The translations under genes and the position numbers were made by a program. The notes beneath the pieces are model-generated. The model did not search any database and was not told the origin of the DNA. It was given only the letters and a program-made list of their open reading frames with translations. Below are positions 37,772 to 46,743 of a DNA stretch of 64,000 bases, in pieces. Source of the DNA: Micromonospora olivasterospora. GTDB lineage: Bacteria; Actinomycetota; Actinomycetes; Mycobacteriales; Micromonosporaceae. Every line of letters begins with the position of its first letter. The first letter of the stretch is position 1. The stretch lies in the NCBI RefSeq assembly GCF_007830265.1, contig NZ_VLKE01000001.1, positions 2,046,001 through 2,110,000 on the forward strand, given 5' to 3'.

Positions 37772-39730
37772 ATGGCGAGGGCCCGGGCACGGATAGCGGC
37801 ATTTCTGCTCGCGATCGGCGTACTCGCCGGGGCCACCGTCGCCTGGCCGGTGGTGGGCGGCCCGCCCGCGTACGCGGCGGCACCGGTCACGCAGGCGCAG
37901 GCGCGAGCGGACCTGTGCAGCACCCAGGAGTGGCAGGCCGACTTCCGTACCTGCGTCGGGAAGCTGACCGAGGTCAGCAAGAGCGAGGTGCAATGCCGTA
38001 ACGCCCCGGTCCCCGCGGCTCCGGACTCCGGGCTGGCCGGCTGGTTCGCGGGCCGCCCCGACGCTGCCAAGCTGCCTGGCCCGAAGGGCCTCTACAGCGA
38101 CTACGGGTACGCCGGATACAGCTACCCCACGTACGACATCCCGGGCGGCTGCGCCTCGTCAGTGCTCCACCCGGACTACAAGTTCACCACCACGGTGGCC
38201 AACGGGGAGTTCATGATCGCTACGGCGATCATCGGCGCCTCGAACGCCCTGCGGGAGCGGGCGTGGAACCCTCGGTCGATGTGGGGCTGGGCCGACCCCC
38301 TGGTCGAGACGGCGACGAAGGCCGTCTACCAGAAGGTCTTCAGCGTCTTCGGCATCATCACGCTCTGCGTGGTGGGTCTCTACCTGCTCTGGCGGTCTCG
38401 CCAATCGGACATGAGCAACGCGATGACCACTGCCGGCTGGGCCTTGGTCGTGATGGTCGCGGTGACGGCTTTGGCGGCGTGGCCGGTCAAGTCCGCCAAC
38501 ATCGCCGACGGCACGCTCGTGACGACCCTCGGTGTCGTCCACGACGCTGTCGGTCCGGCTTCCAGGAATATCCCGCCCGATAAATGCGCTTTGCCCAACC
38601 CGGATGCATGTGTCGACAAGCGCCCACCGGCCGTTCGGGCTAGCGACACCGCTACCGAGGCGATGCTTTATCGCAACTGGCTGCGCGGGGTGCTCGGCTC
38701 GGCGGACAGTGAGACCGCCAAAAAGTACGGTCCGGCGCTCTACGACGCGAAGTCGCTGTCCTGGGAGGAGGCCGAAAAGCTCCGGGCCAACCCGAGGACC
38801 CGCGAGGCCACCATCGACGCCAAACAGCAGCAGTGGGCCCGGGTCGCAGCGCAGATCAAGGAGGAGGACCCGGAGGCGTACGAATATCTCCAGGGCGTCC
38901 GGGACATGGACCGAGTCGGCTCCGGTTTCATCGCGGTGCTGGCCGCGCTGCTGTTCGCGATGTTCGACCTGACTGCTTCCCTGTTGGTCCTCCTGGGCTT
39001 CCTGATCTTCCGGTGGGCAGTGATCGCGGCACCCATCCTGGGCACGGTCGGCCTGCTGCGCCCGGCGAGCGCCGGGCTGCGGCGGCTCGCCAACGCCGTT
39101 GTGGCGGCGGTCTTCAACATCGCGATCTTCGGCACCGGCGCCGCCATCTACCTCTTCGCGGTGGACCTGATCATGAGCACCGCCACCCTGCCCGGTTGGC
39201 TGCAGGTGGTGCTGGTCTGGCTGTGTGGGGTGGTCGGCTGGCTGCTACTGCGCCCATACCGGCGGATCACCCAGCTCGGCGGCAAGGACAACAGCGAGGC
39301 GGTCAGCTCGGCCGGTTCATGGCACCGCCGATTCTTCCGGGACATGCGCACGGCGGCGCGGCTCGACCTGGCCGAGCCCGGAGGCACCGCCGAGCCAGCC
39401 CTGGCCCGCCGCAGGGGCATCAAGCTGGAGCCAAGCACCCTCCGGCCCGAAGCCCGGGGGGAGGATCCCAGCCAGTCCGGCGCAGCCACCGCCCAGGCGA
39501 GCGAGCGGCAGCGGGCCGACGGCCGGGAGTACCGGGACGAGGCGACCGCACCGGAACAGACCACCGCCGGGCGTCCCACCGCACCGAAGCCGCGCCGTCG
39601 CCAACCGGCGGCGTGGGCCGAACCGGACGTGCCCGAGGAAAGCCCGTCCTTCGTCATCTACCGCCCCGGTTCGGCCGAGCCCGCCGCACCTCGTCCCGCC
39701 GCGCCCCGAATCCGCACCGAGGCCCGGTGA
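37772..39730 (+). CDS. VirB6/TrbL-like polytopic membrane protein
   Basis: A 652-aa protein with a signal peptide ending near AYAAAP and an extracytoplasmic N-terminal domain with several cysteines. A group of about six transmembrane helices follows (VFSVFGIITLCVVGLYLLW, ALVVMVAVTALAAWPV, then IAVLAALLFAMFDLTASLLVLLG and on). A disordered cytoplasmic tail rich in Pro, Arg and Ala ends the protein. This matches VirB6-type channel proteins and lies directly after the ATPase, as in conjugation loci. Around 38560-38700 codons ending in A or T are more frequent than in neighbouring genes. Confidence 0.75.
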   Translation: MARARARIAAFLLAIGVLAGATVAWPVVGGPPAYAAAPVTQAQARADLCSTQEWQADFRTCVGKLTEVSKSEVQCRNAPVPAAPDSGLAGWFAGRPDAAKLPGPKGLYSDYGYAGYSYPTYDIPGGCASSVLHPDYKFTTTVANGEFMIATAIIGASNALRERAWNPRSMWGWADPLVETATKAVYQKVFSVFGIITLCVVGLYLLWRSRQSDMSNAMTTAGWALVVMVAVTALAAWPVKSANIADGTLVTTLGVVHDAVGPASRNIPPDKCALPNPDACVDKRPPAVRASDTATEAMLYRNWLRGVLGSADSETAKKYGPALYDAKSLSWEEAEKLRANPRTREATIDAKQQQWARVAAQIKEEDPEAYEYLQGVRDMDRVGSGFIAVLAALLFAMFDLTASLLVLLGFLIFRWAVIAAPILGTVGLLRPASAGLRRLANAVVAAVFNIAIFGTGAAIYLFAVDLIMSTATLPGWLQVVLVWLCGVVGWLLLRPYRRITQLGGKDNSEAVSSAGSWHRRFFRDMRTAARLDLAEPGGTAEPALARRRGIKLEPSTLRPEARGEDPSQSGAATAQASERQRADGREYRDEATAPEQTTAGRPTAPKPRRRQPAAWAEPDVPEESPSFVIYRPGSAEPAAPRPAAPRIRTEAR

Positions 39731-39736
39731 CAGGCA

Positions 39737-40285
39737 ATGCGGCGGGCGGTGGAGTTCCTGGTCACCAGGTTGTTGCGGTCCCGGCTGGGCATCGCCTTGG
39801 CGATCGCCGTCCTGGTCTTCGGCGTGATCGGCGCGGCCCGGCTGGTCTCGGGTCCCGTGGACCCCGAAGCCGGGCTCAGCGGCCGGCCGAGCCAGCCGAT
39901 CACCACCGTCGCCCCGGAAGCCGGTGACGACGGAGTGGTCGGCAGCACCGCACCCCCGTCGCCCGTGACCCGGCCCGGCGCGCTGACACCCGAGCAGATC
40001 GCCGACCGGTTCATCGCCGCCTGGCTGGGAGGTCGTGGCGGCAGCTCCGACGAGTGGCACACCAGGCTGCGGCCGCTGTCCACACCGGAGCTGACCGAGA
40101 AACTGTCCGGCGCCGACCCGGCGGGCGTCCCGGCACAGCGGACGACCGGCAAACCGAGCCTCCGCCCACGGACGGAGAGCTTCGTCGAGGTGCTGGTCCC
40201 GCTCGACTCGGGGCAGCTCCGCCTCGAACTCGTGGCCCCCGACGGGCAGTGGCTGGTCGACGCGGTGGACTGGGAGCGGACATGA
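39737..40285 (+). CDS. VirB8/TcpC-like single-pass membrane protein
   Basis: A 182-aa protein: short basic N-terminus, one transmembrane helix (LGIALAIAVLVFGVIGAA), a Pro/Thr-rich linker and a C-terminal NTF2-like domain of about 90 residues (EQIADRFIAAWLGG to GQWLVDAVDWERT). VirB8 and TcpC proteins of type IV systems share this topology and fold. Assignment rests on topology and context. The stop overlaps the next ATG by four bases (40282-40285). Confidence 0.65.
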   Translation: MRRAVEFLVTRLLRSRLGIALAIAVLVFGVIGAARLVSGPVDPEAGLSGRPSQPITTVAPEAGDDGVVGSTAPPSPVTRPGALTPEQIADRFIAAWLGGRGGSSDEWHTRLRPLSTPELTEKLSGADPAGVPAQRTTGKPSLRPRTESFVEVLVPLDSGQLRLELVAPDGQWLVDAVDWERT

Positions 40286-41439
40286 ACGATCACGGACGGG
40301 AGGCGGGAGCCCCGGCCCGCCGTCGGCAGTTGCGTCTCGGCGCCCTGGCCGCAGCACTGACCGCCGCCCTGACGCTGCTCTGCTGCACCGGCGGCACGGC
40401 GGCGTTCTTCCTCACCGAGCTCAGCGGCGGCGCGGACGACTCGTCCGCGGAGTCCCTTTCCAGTTGCGGCCAGCGGCACGAGGTGAACGTCTCCGGGACC
40501 ATGCCGCGCGTCGCCCAGTACGGCGACGGGCAGATCCGCAACGCCGCGGTGATCATCAAGGTCGGCTCGGACATGAAGGTCCCGCCGCGTGGCTGGGTGA
40601 TCGCCGTCGCCACCGCCATGCAGGAGTCCGCCCTGCGCAACCTTCCCCACCTGGGGAGTCAAAACGACCACGACTCGGTTGGCCTTTTCCAGCAACGCCC
40701 GAGCCAGGGCTGGGGCTCGCCGGAGCAGCTGCAAGATCCGGCCTACGCCTCTCGCAAGTTCTACGAGAAGCTGGTCAAGATCCCCGACTGGGAACGGATG
40801 CCGCTGACCAGGGCCGCCCAGAAGGTGCAGGTCAGCGCGTTCCCGGACGCCTACGCTAAGCACGAGGAGCTGGCCAGCAAGATCGTCGACGCGTTGGCGG
40901 GCGGGGCCGCCCGGACGGTGCAGATCTCCCAGCGCAGCATCTGCAACGCGGCCGCGCGGGGCCAGATCGCCGCCTCCGGTTGGACGGCACCCATCCCGGG
41001 CGGCGTTGGCTCCGGATTCCGGACGGCGCAGCGGCCGAGCCACAACGGCGTAGACATCGCCGCGCCGAAGCACACGCTGATCCGCGCCGCAGCCACCGGC
41101 CGGGTGCTGGTCGCCCGCTGCGACCCGGACCACAGCGGTCGGAAGAGCTGCGACGTGGACGGTTGGCCGAACAAGGGCGGATGCGGCTGGTTCGTCGACA
41201 TGCTGCACGCCGGCGGCTACATCACCCGGTACTGCCACATGATTGTCAAGCCGAGGGTCGCCCCCGGGCAACTGGTCACGGCCGGCGAGGTGATCGGGGA
41301 GGTCGGCACGAGCGGCAACTCTTCCGGCCCCCACCTGCACTTCGAAGTACACCGCGACGGAGACCGGTCCAGTGCCGGCGCCATCGACCCGGTGCCGTTC
41401 ATGCGCGACCGCGGCGCGCCCCTGAACGAGAAGGCATGA
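40282..41439 (+). CDS. bifunctional cell-wall hydrolase (transglycosylase-like plus M23 peptidase)
   Basis: A 385-aa membrane-anchored hydrolase. A transmembrane helix near residues 20-48 is followed by a lytic-transglycosylase-like domain (GWVIAVATAMQESALRN, with the likely catalytic Glu, and SVGLFQQRPSQGWG). The C-terminal M23 LytM-type metallopeptidase has the zinc motifs HNGVDIAAP and HLHFEVHRDG. In type IV systems of Gram-positive bacteria such VirB1-like proteins open the peptidoglycan for the channel. Both catalytic domains look complete. It overlaps the VirB8-like gene by 4 bp. Confidence 0.88.
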   Translation: MNDHGREAGAPARRRQLRLGALAAALTAALTLLCCTGGTAAFFLTELSGGADDSSAESLSSCGQRHEVNVSGTMPRVAQYGDGQIRNAAVIIKVGSDMKVPPRGWVIAVATAMQESALRNLPHLGSQNDHDSVGLFQQRPSQGWGSPEQLQDPAYASRKFYEKLVKIPDWERMPLTRAAQKVQVSAFPDAYAKHEELASKIVDALAGGAARTVQISQRSICNAAARGQIAASGWTAPIPGGVGSGFRTAQRPSHNGVDIAAPKHTLIRAAATGRVLVARCDPDHSGRKSCDVDGWPNKGGCGWFVDMLHAGGYITRYCHMIVKPRVAPGQLVTAGEVIGEVGTSGNSSGPHLHFEVHRDGDRSSAGAIDPVPFMRDRGAPLNEKA

Positions 41440-41451
41440 GGCATCCAGCGC

Positions 41452-42051
41452 ATGACCGGGCCACTTCCCGATCCCTTCGCGGGACAGCCCGACTGGGCGC
41501 CCCGCCCACCCCGCCCGATCGAGATCATGCCGGCGAGCGGCCGGATCGAGCTGCGCGGGCGGCGGGTCCTGGTCGGGCTGCCCGGGTTCGGCTGGCGCGG
41601 GGACCTGCGGGCGGACGAGCGGGTGGTGCAGAACAGTCGCACGTACGTGCCCGTCATCCCCGAACACGAGTGGTACCGGGCCGAGTCCGAGCAGGTCGAG
41701 GTGTTCGCGCCGCTCGTCCCAGTCGAGCGAGTGTGGGTGGAGACGCTAGGGGAGGTACGGAGCGCCACAGCCAGCGGCGGTTCGAGCGTCAACCTGGTGT
41801 CCCTGGACGCACCCACCCACCGGGCACCGACGCCGGTGTTCGAGACCGACGCCGTGAGCGGACGTCGGGTCGTGCACATGGCGGACTCCGGCGAGCAACG
41901 AGACCTGCGGGCCGTGACGGAGACCTACTCGGGCGCGGAGGGGGATATCTGCGTCCGCGTCACGCCGGAACTGGAGTGGTACCGGTGGGCCTGGCGCGGC
42001 CAGCCACCCACCACCCTGGAGGTCCCGGTCCACCTGCTCTGGATCGAGTGA
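41452..42051 (+). CDS. hypothetical protein of the T4SS-like locus
   Basis: A 199-aa soluble protein without signal peptide or membrane helix; I do not recognise a family. It is beta-strand rich with repeated Trp/Tyr pairs (EHEWYRAESEQVEVF and ELEWYRWAWRGQ), and its two halves each carry an EWYR motif, which suggests an internal duplication. It lies 12 bp after the cell-wall hydrolase on the same strand, so it is likely part of the same transcript. It ends six bases from the stop of the convergent gene. Confidence 0.6.
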   Translation: MTGPLPDPFAGQPDWAPRPPRPIEIMPASGRIELRGRRVLVGLPGFGWRGDLRADERVVQNSRTYVPVIPEHEWYRAESEQVEVFAPLVPVERVWVETLGEVRSATASGGSSVNLVSLDAPTHRAPTPVFETDAVSGRRVVHMADSGEQRDLRAVTETYSGAEGDICVRVTPELEWYRWAWRGQPPTTLEVPVHLLWIE

Positions 42052-42057
42052 AACGGT

Positions 42058-42624
42058 TCAGCTGACGGATGTCCCGTCGCATACTCTCCAACCGTCATCG
42101 GCGCGAGTGGTGCTGAACTGCCACGGCTGCCGATCGCTCTGCGACACGCCGTCGACAGATGCGGAGAAGATAAGGTCGACCTGAACGCGGGCGGCATCGC
42201 CCTGCTCCTGTAAGTCGAGCTTGCCCCAGCTCACGAAGATCGTCGTCGCGAATCGGGCCTCCCGCGCAACGAGCTCGCCACGTAGGCCACTGACCGCTTC
42301 TAGGGTGGCTTTCGTACAGGTGAACTGCTTCGCCTTAACGTCGTTGCGCTCGACGAGAAAAGCGCGCAGGTAGTTGTCGACCACGACGTCGGGGGCGCTG
42401 CGGTCCGGGGTCGTGGCGCGGTCGTACCAGACGAACGCGGCGACGACGCCGCCAAGGAGGAGCAGGGCGGCCACCCCGGCGACCACGGTGAGTGCGGTCC
42501 ACAGCCGGCGCGGCGGGCGGACGGGTGCCGGTGCCAGAGGCTGGGGCGCCAACTGGTCCGGCGGGGTCCGCTGCGCCGGTACGCGGGACACCTGGGAACC
42601 GGCGGGGGGCTGCACTGATTCCAC
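42058..42624 (-). CDS. single-pass membrane protein with NTF2-like ectodomain
   Basis: A 188-aa protein: Pro-rich cytoplasmic N-terminus of about 40 residues, one transmembrane helix (ALTVVAGVAALLLLGGVVAAFVW) and an extracytoplasmic domain (VVVDNYLRAFLVERNDVKAKQFTC to GWRVCDGTSVS) with two cysteines. The fold resembles the NTF2-like or Mce-associated domains common in actinobacteria. It is on the opposite strand to the rest of the locus. Function unknown. Confidence 0.7.
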   Translation of the reverse strand: MESVQPPAGSQVSRVPAQRTPPDQLAPQPLAPAPVRPPRRLWTALTVVAGVAALLLLGGVVAAFVWYDRATTPDRSAPDVVVDNYLRAFLVERNDVKAKQFTCTKATLEAVSGLRGELVAREARFATTIFVSWGKLDLQEQGDAARVQVDLIFSASVDGVSQSDRQPWQFSTTRADDGWRVCDGTSVS

Positions 42625-42840
42625 CCCCTGAGGCTATCGGCTGGACGCCTCGTACCCAATGCCCGGAACCGGCCGATCGCGACGCCGGCAGAGGACCAGG
42701 CCCGGCACACCCGAGGCGGGCCGGTCGGTGCCGGTAATCACCCGGCGCACCGCCGTGCCGCATCCCGGGGGACGGGCGGGACCTGGGATACCGTCACTGC
42801 TCGGGGAGGTTGCCAGCCTCGGGACGAGGGGGTGGACGCG

Positions 42841-45549
42841 GTGGCCGGTTCCAGAGCACGTACGAACCGCGCCGCTGCCCTGCACAGGCGGGCGGAGGCG
42901 ACCACCGCCGCCGCGACGAGCATCTTGGACGAGACCCGACCCGCGCCCGCCGACCAGCGCCGCCAGTACGAGTTGGCGGACCGGCTGCGGTCGGCCGCGG
43001 CGCTGCTGGCGCCGGGTTGGGCCGGGGCAGCACTGGGGACGATCACCGGCGACGTTCCCTCGGGCGAGGGCCTGCCGTCGTTCGTTCGGGTCGGCACGGC
43101 CGCGCCGCTGGAGGACGCGCGTTTCCCGGCTCTGGTGCCACTGCTCGGCACGGGGCACCTGGCGATCGACGCCGACGCCCGTGATCCCCGGGTGGCCGGG
43201 CTGCTGCGAGCCCTCCTGCTGCGCCTGCTCGCCGCGACGCCCACCGGCTGCCTGCTGGTCCGCGCCGTGGACGCCACCCGATCCGACAACGGCGCGACGC
43301 CGGTTACGGCGCCGGGTGCCCGTACCGGTTTGGTGTCCGGCGCCGCCGCGAACCCGCGTACCGGCCCGACGCCCCGCACCGCCCAGGGCACGCGTGGCGA
43401 CCCGACTGCCGGCGCCGGCCCGGACGCGGACGGCGGCACGTTCGCGCGGTTCGCGGCGCTGGCCGACGCGGGCCTGTTGCCGCCGCCCGCGGTGGATGTC
43501 GCGGGGCTGCGGGCGGTGCTGACCGAGGCGGAGCAGTGGGTGGCCCCGGGGACGGGACGACCGCGCCACCACGACCGGACGCTGCTGCTGGTGATCGCCG
43601 CACTGCCGGAGCTGACCGGGGCGAGCGACCTGGGGCGGATCGAGGCGCTGGCCGAGCAGGGACCGGCCGCCGGGCTGCACCTCGTCGTCGCCGGCTGGCC
43701 CCCGTCCGGCCCGTACGCGACCCGTCCCCCGCTGCCGCTGGCCACCGCACTGGCCCTGCGCAACGCGTACGCGCTGCTGGGCGACCCGCCCGGAACCTCG
43801 TTCGCCAGCCCCGGCGCGGCGCCGCCCGGCGGGCTGAACTCGCCCGTCTTCGTCGACGACGATCCGCCCCCGGAACTGGTCGAGGCCGTCTGCCGGCGGC
43901 TCGTTGAGGAGGTCGAGGCGGGCTCCCGGCTCAACCTGACCGATCTGTTGCCCGACCCGGACGAGCCGCTGTGGACGGCCAGCTCGGCCGAGGGCATCTC
44001 CACCACGGTCGGCGACGCCGGTGGCCGGCCGGTCAACGTCGGCTTCACGGAGCTGACCCCGCACTGGTTGGTCAGCGGACGGTCCGGCGAGGGCAGGTCG
44101 GCGTTCCTCACCAACGTGCTGCTGGGCCTCGCCGCCCGGTACGGCCCGACCGAACTGGCGCTGCACCTGGCAGACCTGGGCGACGGCGAGTCGTTCGCCG
44201 AGTTCCTCCAGACCGCCCGGGACCGCTCCTGGATTCCGCAGGTGCGTTCGGCCGGAATGGCGGCAGATCGGGAGTACGTGCTAAATCTGCTCGACGAGCT
44301 CGCGGCGGAGGCCCGTCGCCGCGAGGAGGCCGGGCAGCGGGCGGGCGGGCAGCGATTCACCGCCCTGCGGGAGCACCAGGACCTGCCGCGGGTGGTCTGC
44401 GTGATCGACAATCTCGCGCTGCTCTTCGCCGAGCGGGATCTGGTGGCGGTCGAGGCGGCGGCCCGGCTCGACACCGTCGCCCGCTCGGGCCGCGCGTACG
44501 GGATCCACCTGGTCCTCGCCGGAGAGGGTGACCTCGGTGTGGCCGGCGGGCCGACGACCCGCGACTCGCTGCCCGGGCAGTTCCCGGTGCGGGTGGCGCT
44601 GGCCGGCGGCGCGGTGTTGGAGCCGAGCAACGACGCCGCGGCCGGGCTGCCGGTGGGCAGCGCGGTGGTGAACACCGCGGGTGGGCTCGGCGGGCCCCGG
44701 GGCGCGACCCGCGGCCACGAGCGGACGGTCCGGTTCCCCGACCCGCAGGGCACGCCGGAAGGTATCCGGGAGCTGCGGCAACGGCTCTGGACGGCCCGCC
44801 CCGAGCGCTCGGCCCCGCCCGCAGTTTTCGCGGGCTGGGCGCGTCCGCAGCTGTGCAACGATCCCCGTTACCGCGCGGCCTTCGCCGGGCGGTCCAGCAA
44901 TCCGGCGGCGCTGCTCGGCCGGGCCGTGGACCTGCCTCGGTCGACGGTGGCGGTGCCGCTCGGCCCGGTCGCCGGCCGCAACCTGGCCGTTCTCGGGCCG
45001 ACCGCGGAGGCCGCCGCCCTGCTGGCGACCGCGGTCCGCAGCGTCGCCGCGCACCATGCTCCGGGCACCGGGCGGTTCGTGGTGGCGGCTCTGGCCGCCG
45101 ACGCGGCTCCGGTGGCCGGCGCGCTCGCCGCGGACCTCGCCGGGCAGCACCGGGTGGACCGGGTGGACCTGCCGGGGCTGCTCGCGGCGCTGGACGCGGA
45201 CGAACCCGGCTATCTGGTGGCCTTCGGGCTGGACGGGCCGGCGCCGGAGGAACTGCCCGCGGACCGGCTCCGGAGCCTGCTGCGGGATGGTCCGCCCGCT
45301 GGCCGGCACCTGCTCGGCTGGTGGCGTACGGTGCCGCCGTTCGCGGCGGCGGTCACCCAGCCGGAGCAGCAGGTCGGCAAGCTCGCCGCCGTGGTGGCGG
45401 TCGACGTGCCGGGGGCGCAGCTCGCGACGCTGTTCGGGCACCCGGTGCAGTGGCGGCCCCGGCGGGGCAGGGCGCTGCTCTGGGACGGTACCGCGGAGTC
45501 GGGCACCGTCTTCGTGCCGTTCGCGGAGCCCGGGGAGGAGGAGTGCTGA
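42841..45549 (+). CDS. FtsK/EccC-like protein with degenerate P-loop
   Basis: A 902-aa FtsK/SpoIIIE-family protein. After a helical N-terminus comes an ATPase-like domain whose Walker A reads SGRSGEGRS (about residue 412), with Arg in place of the essential Lys. The Walker B-like strand is VVCVIDNLALLF without the catalytic Glu. A second, even more degenerate domain follows (RNLAVLGPTAEAAALLA). It may act structurally rather than as a motor. The GTG at 42841 is preferred to the GTG at 42832 since GAGGGG lies nine bases before it. The next gene overlaps by 7 bp. The partner is presumably the membrane protein downstream. Confidence 0.8.
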   Translation: MAGSRARTNRAAALHRRAEATTAAATSILDETRPAPADQRRQYELADRLRSAAALLAPGWAGAALGTITGDVPSGEGLPSFVRVGTAAPLEDARFPALVPLLGTGHLAIDADARDPRVAGLLRALLLRLLAATPTGCLLVRAVDATRSDNGATPVTAPGARTGLVSGAAANPRTGPTPRTAQGTRGDPTAGAGPDADGGTFARFAALADAGLLPPPAVDVAGLRAVLTEAEQWVAPGTGRPRHHDRTLLLVIAALPELTGASDLGRIEALAEQGPAAGLHLVVAGWPPSGPYATRPPLPLATALALRNAYALLGDPPGTSFASPGAAPPGGLNSPVFVDDDPPPELVEAVCRRLVEEVEAGSRLNLTDLLPDPDEPLWTASSAEGISTTVGDAGGRPVNVGFTELTPHWLVSGRSGEGRSAFLTNVLLGLAARYGPTELALHLADLGDGESFAEFLQTARDRSWIPQVRSAGMAADREYVLNLLDELAAEARRREEAGQRAGGQRFTALREHQDLPRVVCVIDNLALLFAERDLVAVEAAARLDTVARSGRAYGIHLVLAGEGDLGVAGGPTTRDSLPGQFPVRVALAGGAVLEPSNDAAAGLPVGSAVVNTAGGLGGPRGATRGHERTVRFPDPQGTPEGIRELRQRLWTARPERSAPPAVFAGWARPQLCNDPRYRAAFAGRSSNPAALLGRAVDLPRSTVAVPLGPVAGRNLAVLGPTAEAAALLATAVRSVAAHHAPGTGRFVVAALAADAAPVAGALAADLAGQHRVDRVDLPGLLAALDADEPGYLVAFGLDGPAPEELPADRLRSLLRDGPPAGRHLLGWWRTVPPFAAAVTQPEQQVGKLAAVVAVDVPGAQLATLFGHPVQWRPRRGRALLWDGTAESGTVFVPFAEPGEEEC

Positions 45550-46643
45550 GCCCGGAACCTGCCCGCGCCGCCGCGCCGCCCGCGACCGGCCCGCTACGGC
45601 AGCGGGGCGCTGGCCGCTCCGTTCCCCCGCCGCCCCTCCCCGCCGAGCCCGGGGGCGGAGCGGGCGCCGCAGGCAGCCCGGGCGCCGGGGCGGGGGCGGG
45701 TGCCGAGGCCGCCTGGACGGCGTACGTGGCCGCGGCCCGCCAGCTCGACGGCGTGCGCCGGGGAGCGGCGGCCGCCGCGACGGAGCAGGCCCGGGCGGTA
45801 CAGGCGGCTCGCGAGGAGTTGACCGGCGTACGCGAGCGGCTCGCCCCACAGCGGTCCCGGCTGCGTGAGTTGGGCGTACCGCCGATGGCGTTGGTGCCGA
45901 CGCCGCCGGAGCTGTCGGAGGCGGCCCGGACGATGGCCGGCGGGCCGACGGCGGTGCTCGCGGCGCTGCGCGCGGCCCGGGGCTGGGCCGACGCGGCGGA
46001 CGGGGTACTGGCCGCGCGGGCCCGGCTCCGTCCGGGCACCTGGCCGCCGCGGGCCCGCAACCTGCTCGTGTACGGGCCGCTGGCGTTGGTCGTACCCCTG
46101 CTCCAGTTGGCGCTGCACACGGCGGCCGACTCCGGCGCGGCGAGCGTGGCCGCGTTGCTCTTCGGCCTGCCGATGCCCGCGGTCGCATTCGTCGCTGGTT
46201 GGATCGGCGTCGGCCGGCTGTTCGGCGGGGGCTCCCGGGCGGGCCTCGAGGGCCCGGCGCCGGCCGAGCCGCCCGGCGCCGGGGCGGGCGGGCCAGCCGA
46301 GACGGACAGCGCAAACGGGGCGAGCAGCGCGGGTGGAGCGGACAGCGCGGGCGGAGCGGGCAGCGCGGGCGGAGCGGACAGCGCGGGCGGAGCGGACAGC
46401 GCGACCGGAGCGGGCAGCGCGGGCGGGGCCGGCGACACAGCCGTGGCCGGCGAGCCGGCGTCCGGCGCCGAGGGGCGGACGGGCAGGGCCGCCTCGATCA
46501 CCGGTACGCGGGGCCACACCGCGCCCGCTCTCGCCACGGCCGGCGGGACGCTGGACCGGACGCCCCGCTGGGGGGCGCTGGTGTGCCTCGTCCCAGCGGT
46601 ACTGACCACGGCCGGGATCGTCCTGTCGATGCTCGGCGGCTGA
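45543..46643 (+). CDS. coiled-coil membrane protein paired with FtsK-like gene
   Basis: A 366-aa protein with a coiled coil near residues 60-120 (QLDGVRRGAAAAATEQARAV), then two transmembrane helices (NLLVYGPLALVVPLLQLAL and AALLFGLPMPAVAFVAGWI). A Ser/Ala/Gly-rich repeat stretch and a third, C-terminal helix (WGALVCLVPAVLTTAGIVL) follow. No family is recognised. The GTG start overlaps the preceding gene by seven bases behind a GGGGAGGAG ribosome-binding sequence. This ties it to the FtsK-like protein, possibly as its membrane receptor. Confidence 0.75.
   Translation: MLSPEPARAAAPPATGPLRQRGAGRSVPPPPLPAEPGGGAGAAGSPGAGAGAGAEAAWTAYVAAARQLDGVRRGAAAAATEQARAVQAAREELTGVRERLAPQRSRLRELGVPPMALVPTPPELSEAARTMAGGPTAVLAALRAARGWADAADGVLAARARLRPGTWPPRARNLLVYGPLALVVPLLQLALHTAADSGAASVAALLFGLPMPAVAFVAGWIGVGRLFGGGSRAGLEGPAPAEPPGAGAGGPAETDSANGASSAGGADSAGGAGSAGGADSAGGADSATGAGSAGGAGDTAVAGEPASGAEGRTGRAASITGTRGHTAPALATAGGTLDRTPRWGALVCLVPAVLTTAGIVLSMLGG
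46326..46433. repeat. 18-bp coding tandem repeats
   Basis: Six near-perfect copies of an 18-bp unit encode SAGGAD/SAGGAG. The stretch lies in the linker before the last transmembrane helix and is likely variable in length between strains. Confidence 0.8.
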
Positions 46644-46692
46644 CCGCGCCCAGCGGTGGCGCGCCCGGGGCCTCGCCGCCGGAGACGAAGAC

Positions 46693-46720
46693 GCCGGGCC
46701 GGGCGGCTGCCCGACCCGGC
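46693..46720. terminator. hairpin between convergent genes
   Basis: GCCGGG/CCCGGC and an inner GGGC/GCCC are separated by a two-by-two internal loop, with a GGCT loop. It lies between the membrane protein gene and folE and can serve both. Confidence 0.5.
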
Positions 46721-46743
46721 GGTTTCCGGGATGGTCCCGCCGG

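Noticed and set aside
33683..46643. Interpretation as an integrated conjugative plasmid
   Set aside because: No integrase, relaxase, replication gene, flanking tRNA or direct-repeat attachment sites were found in or around the locus.
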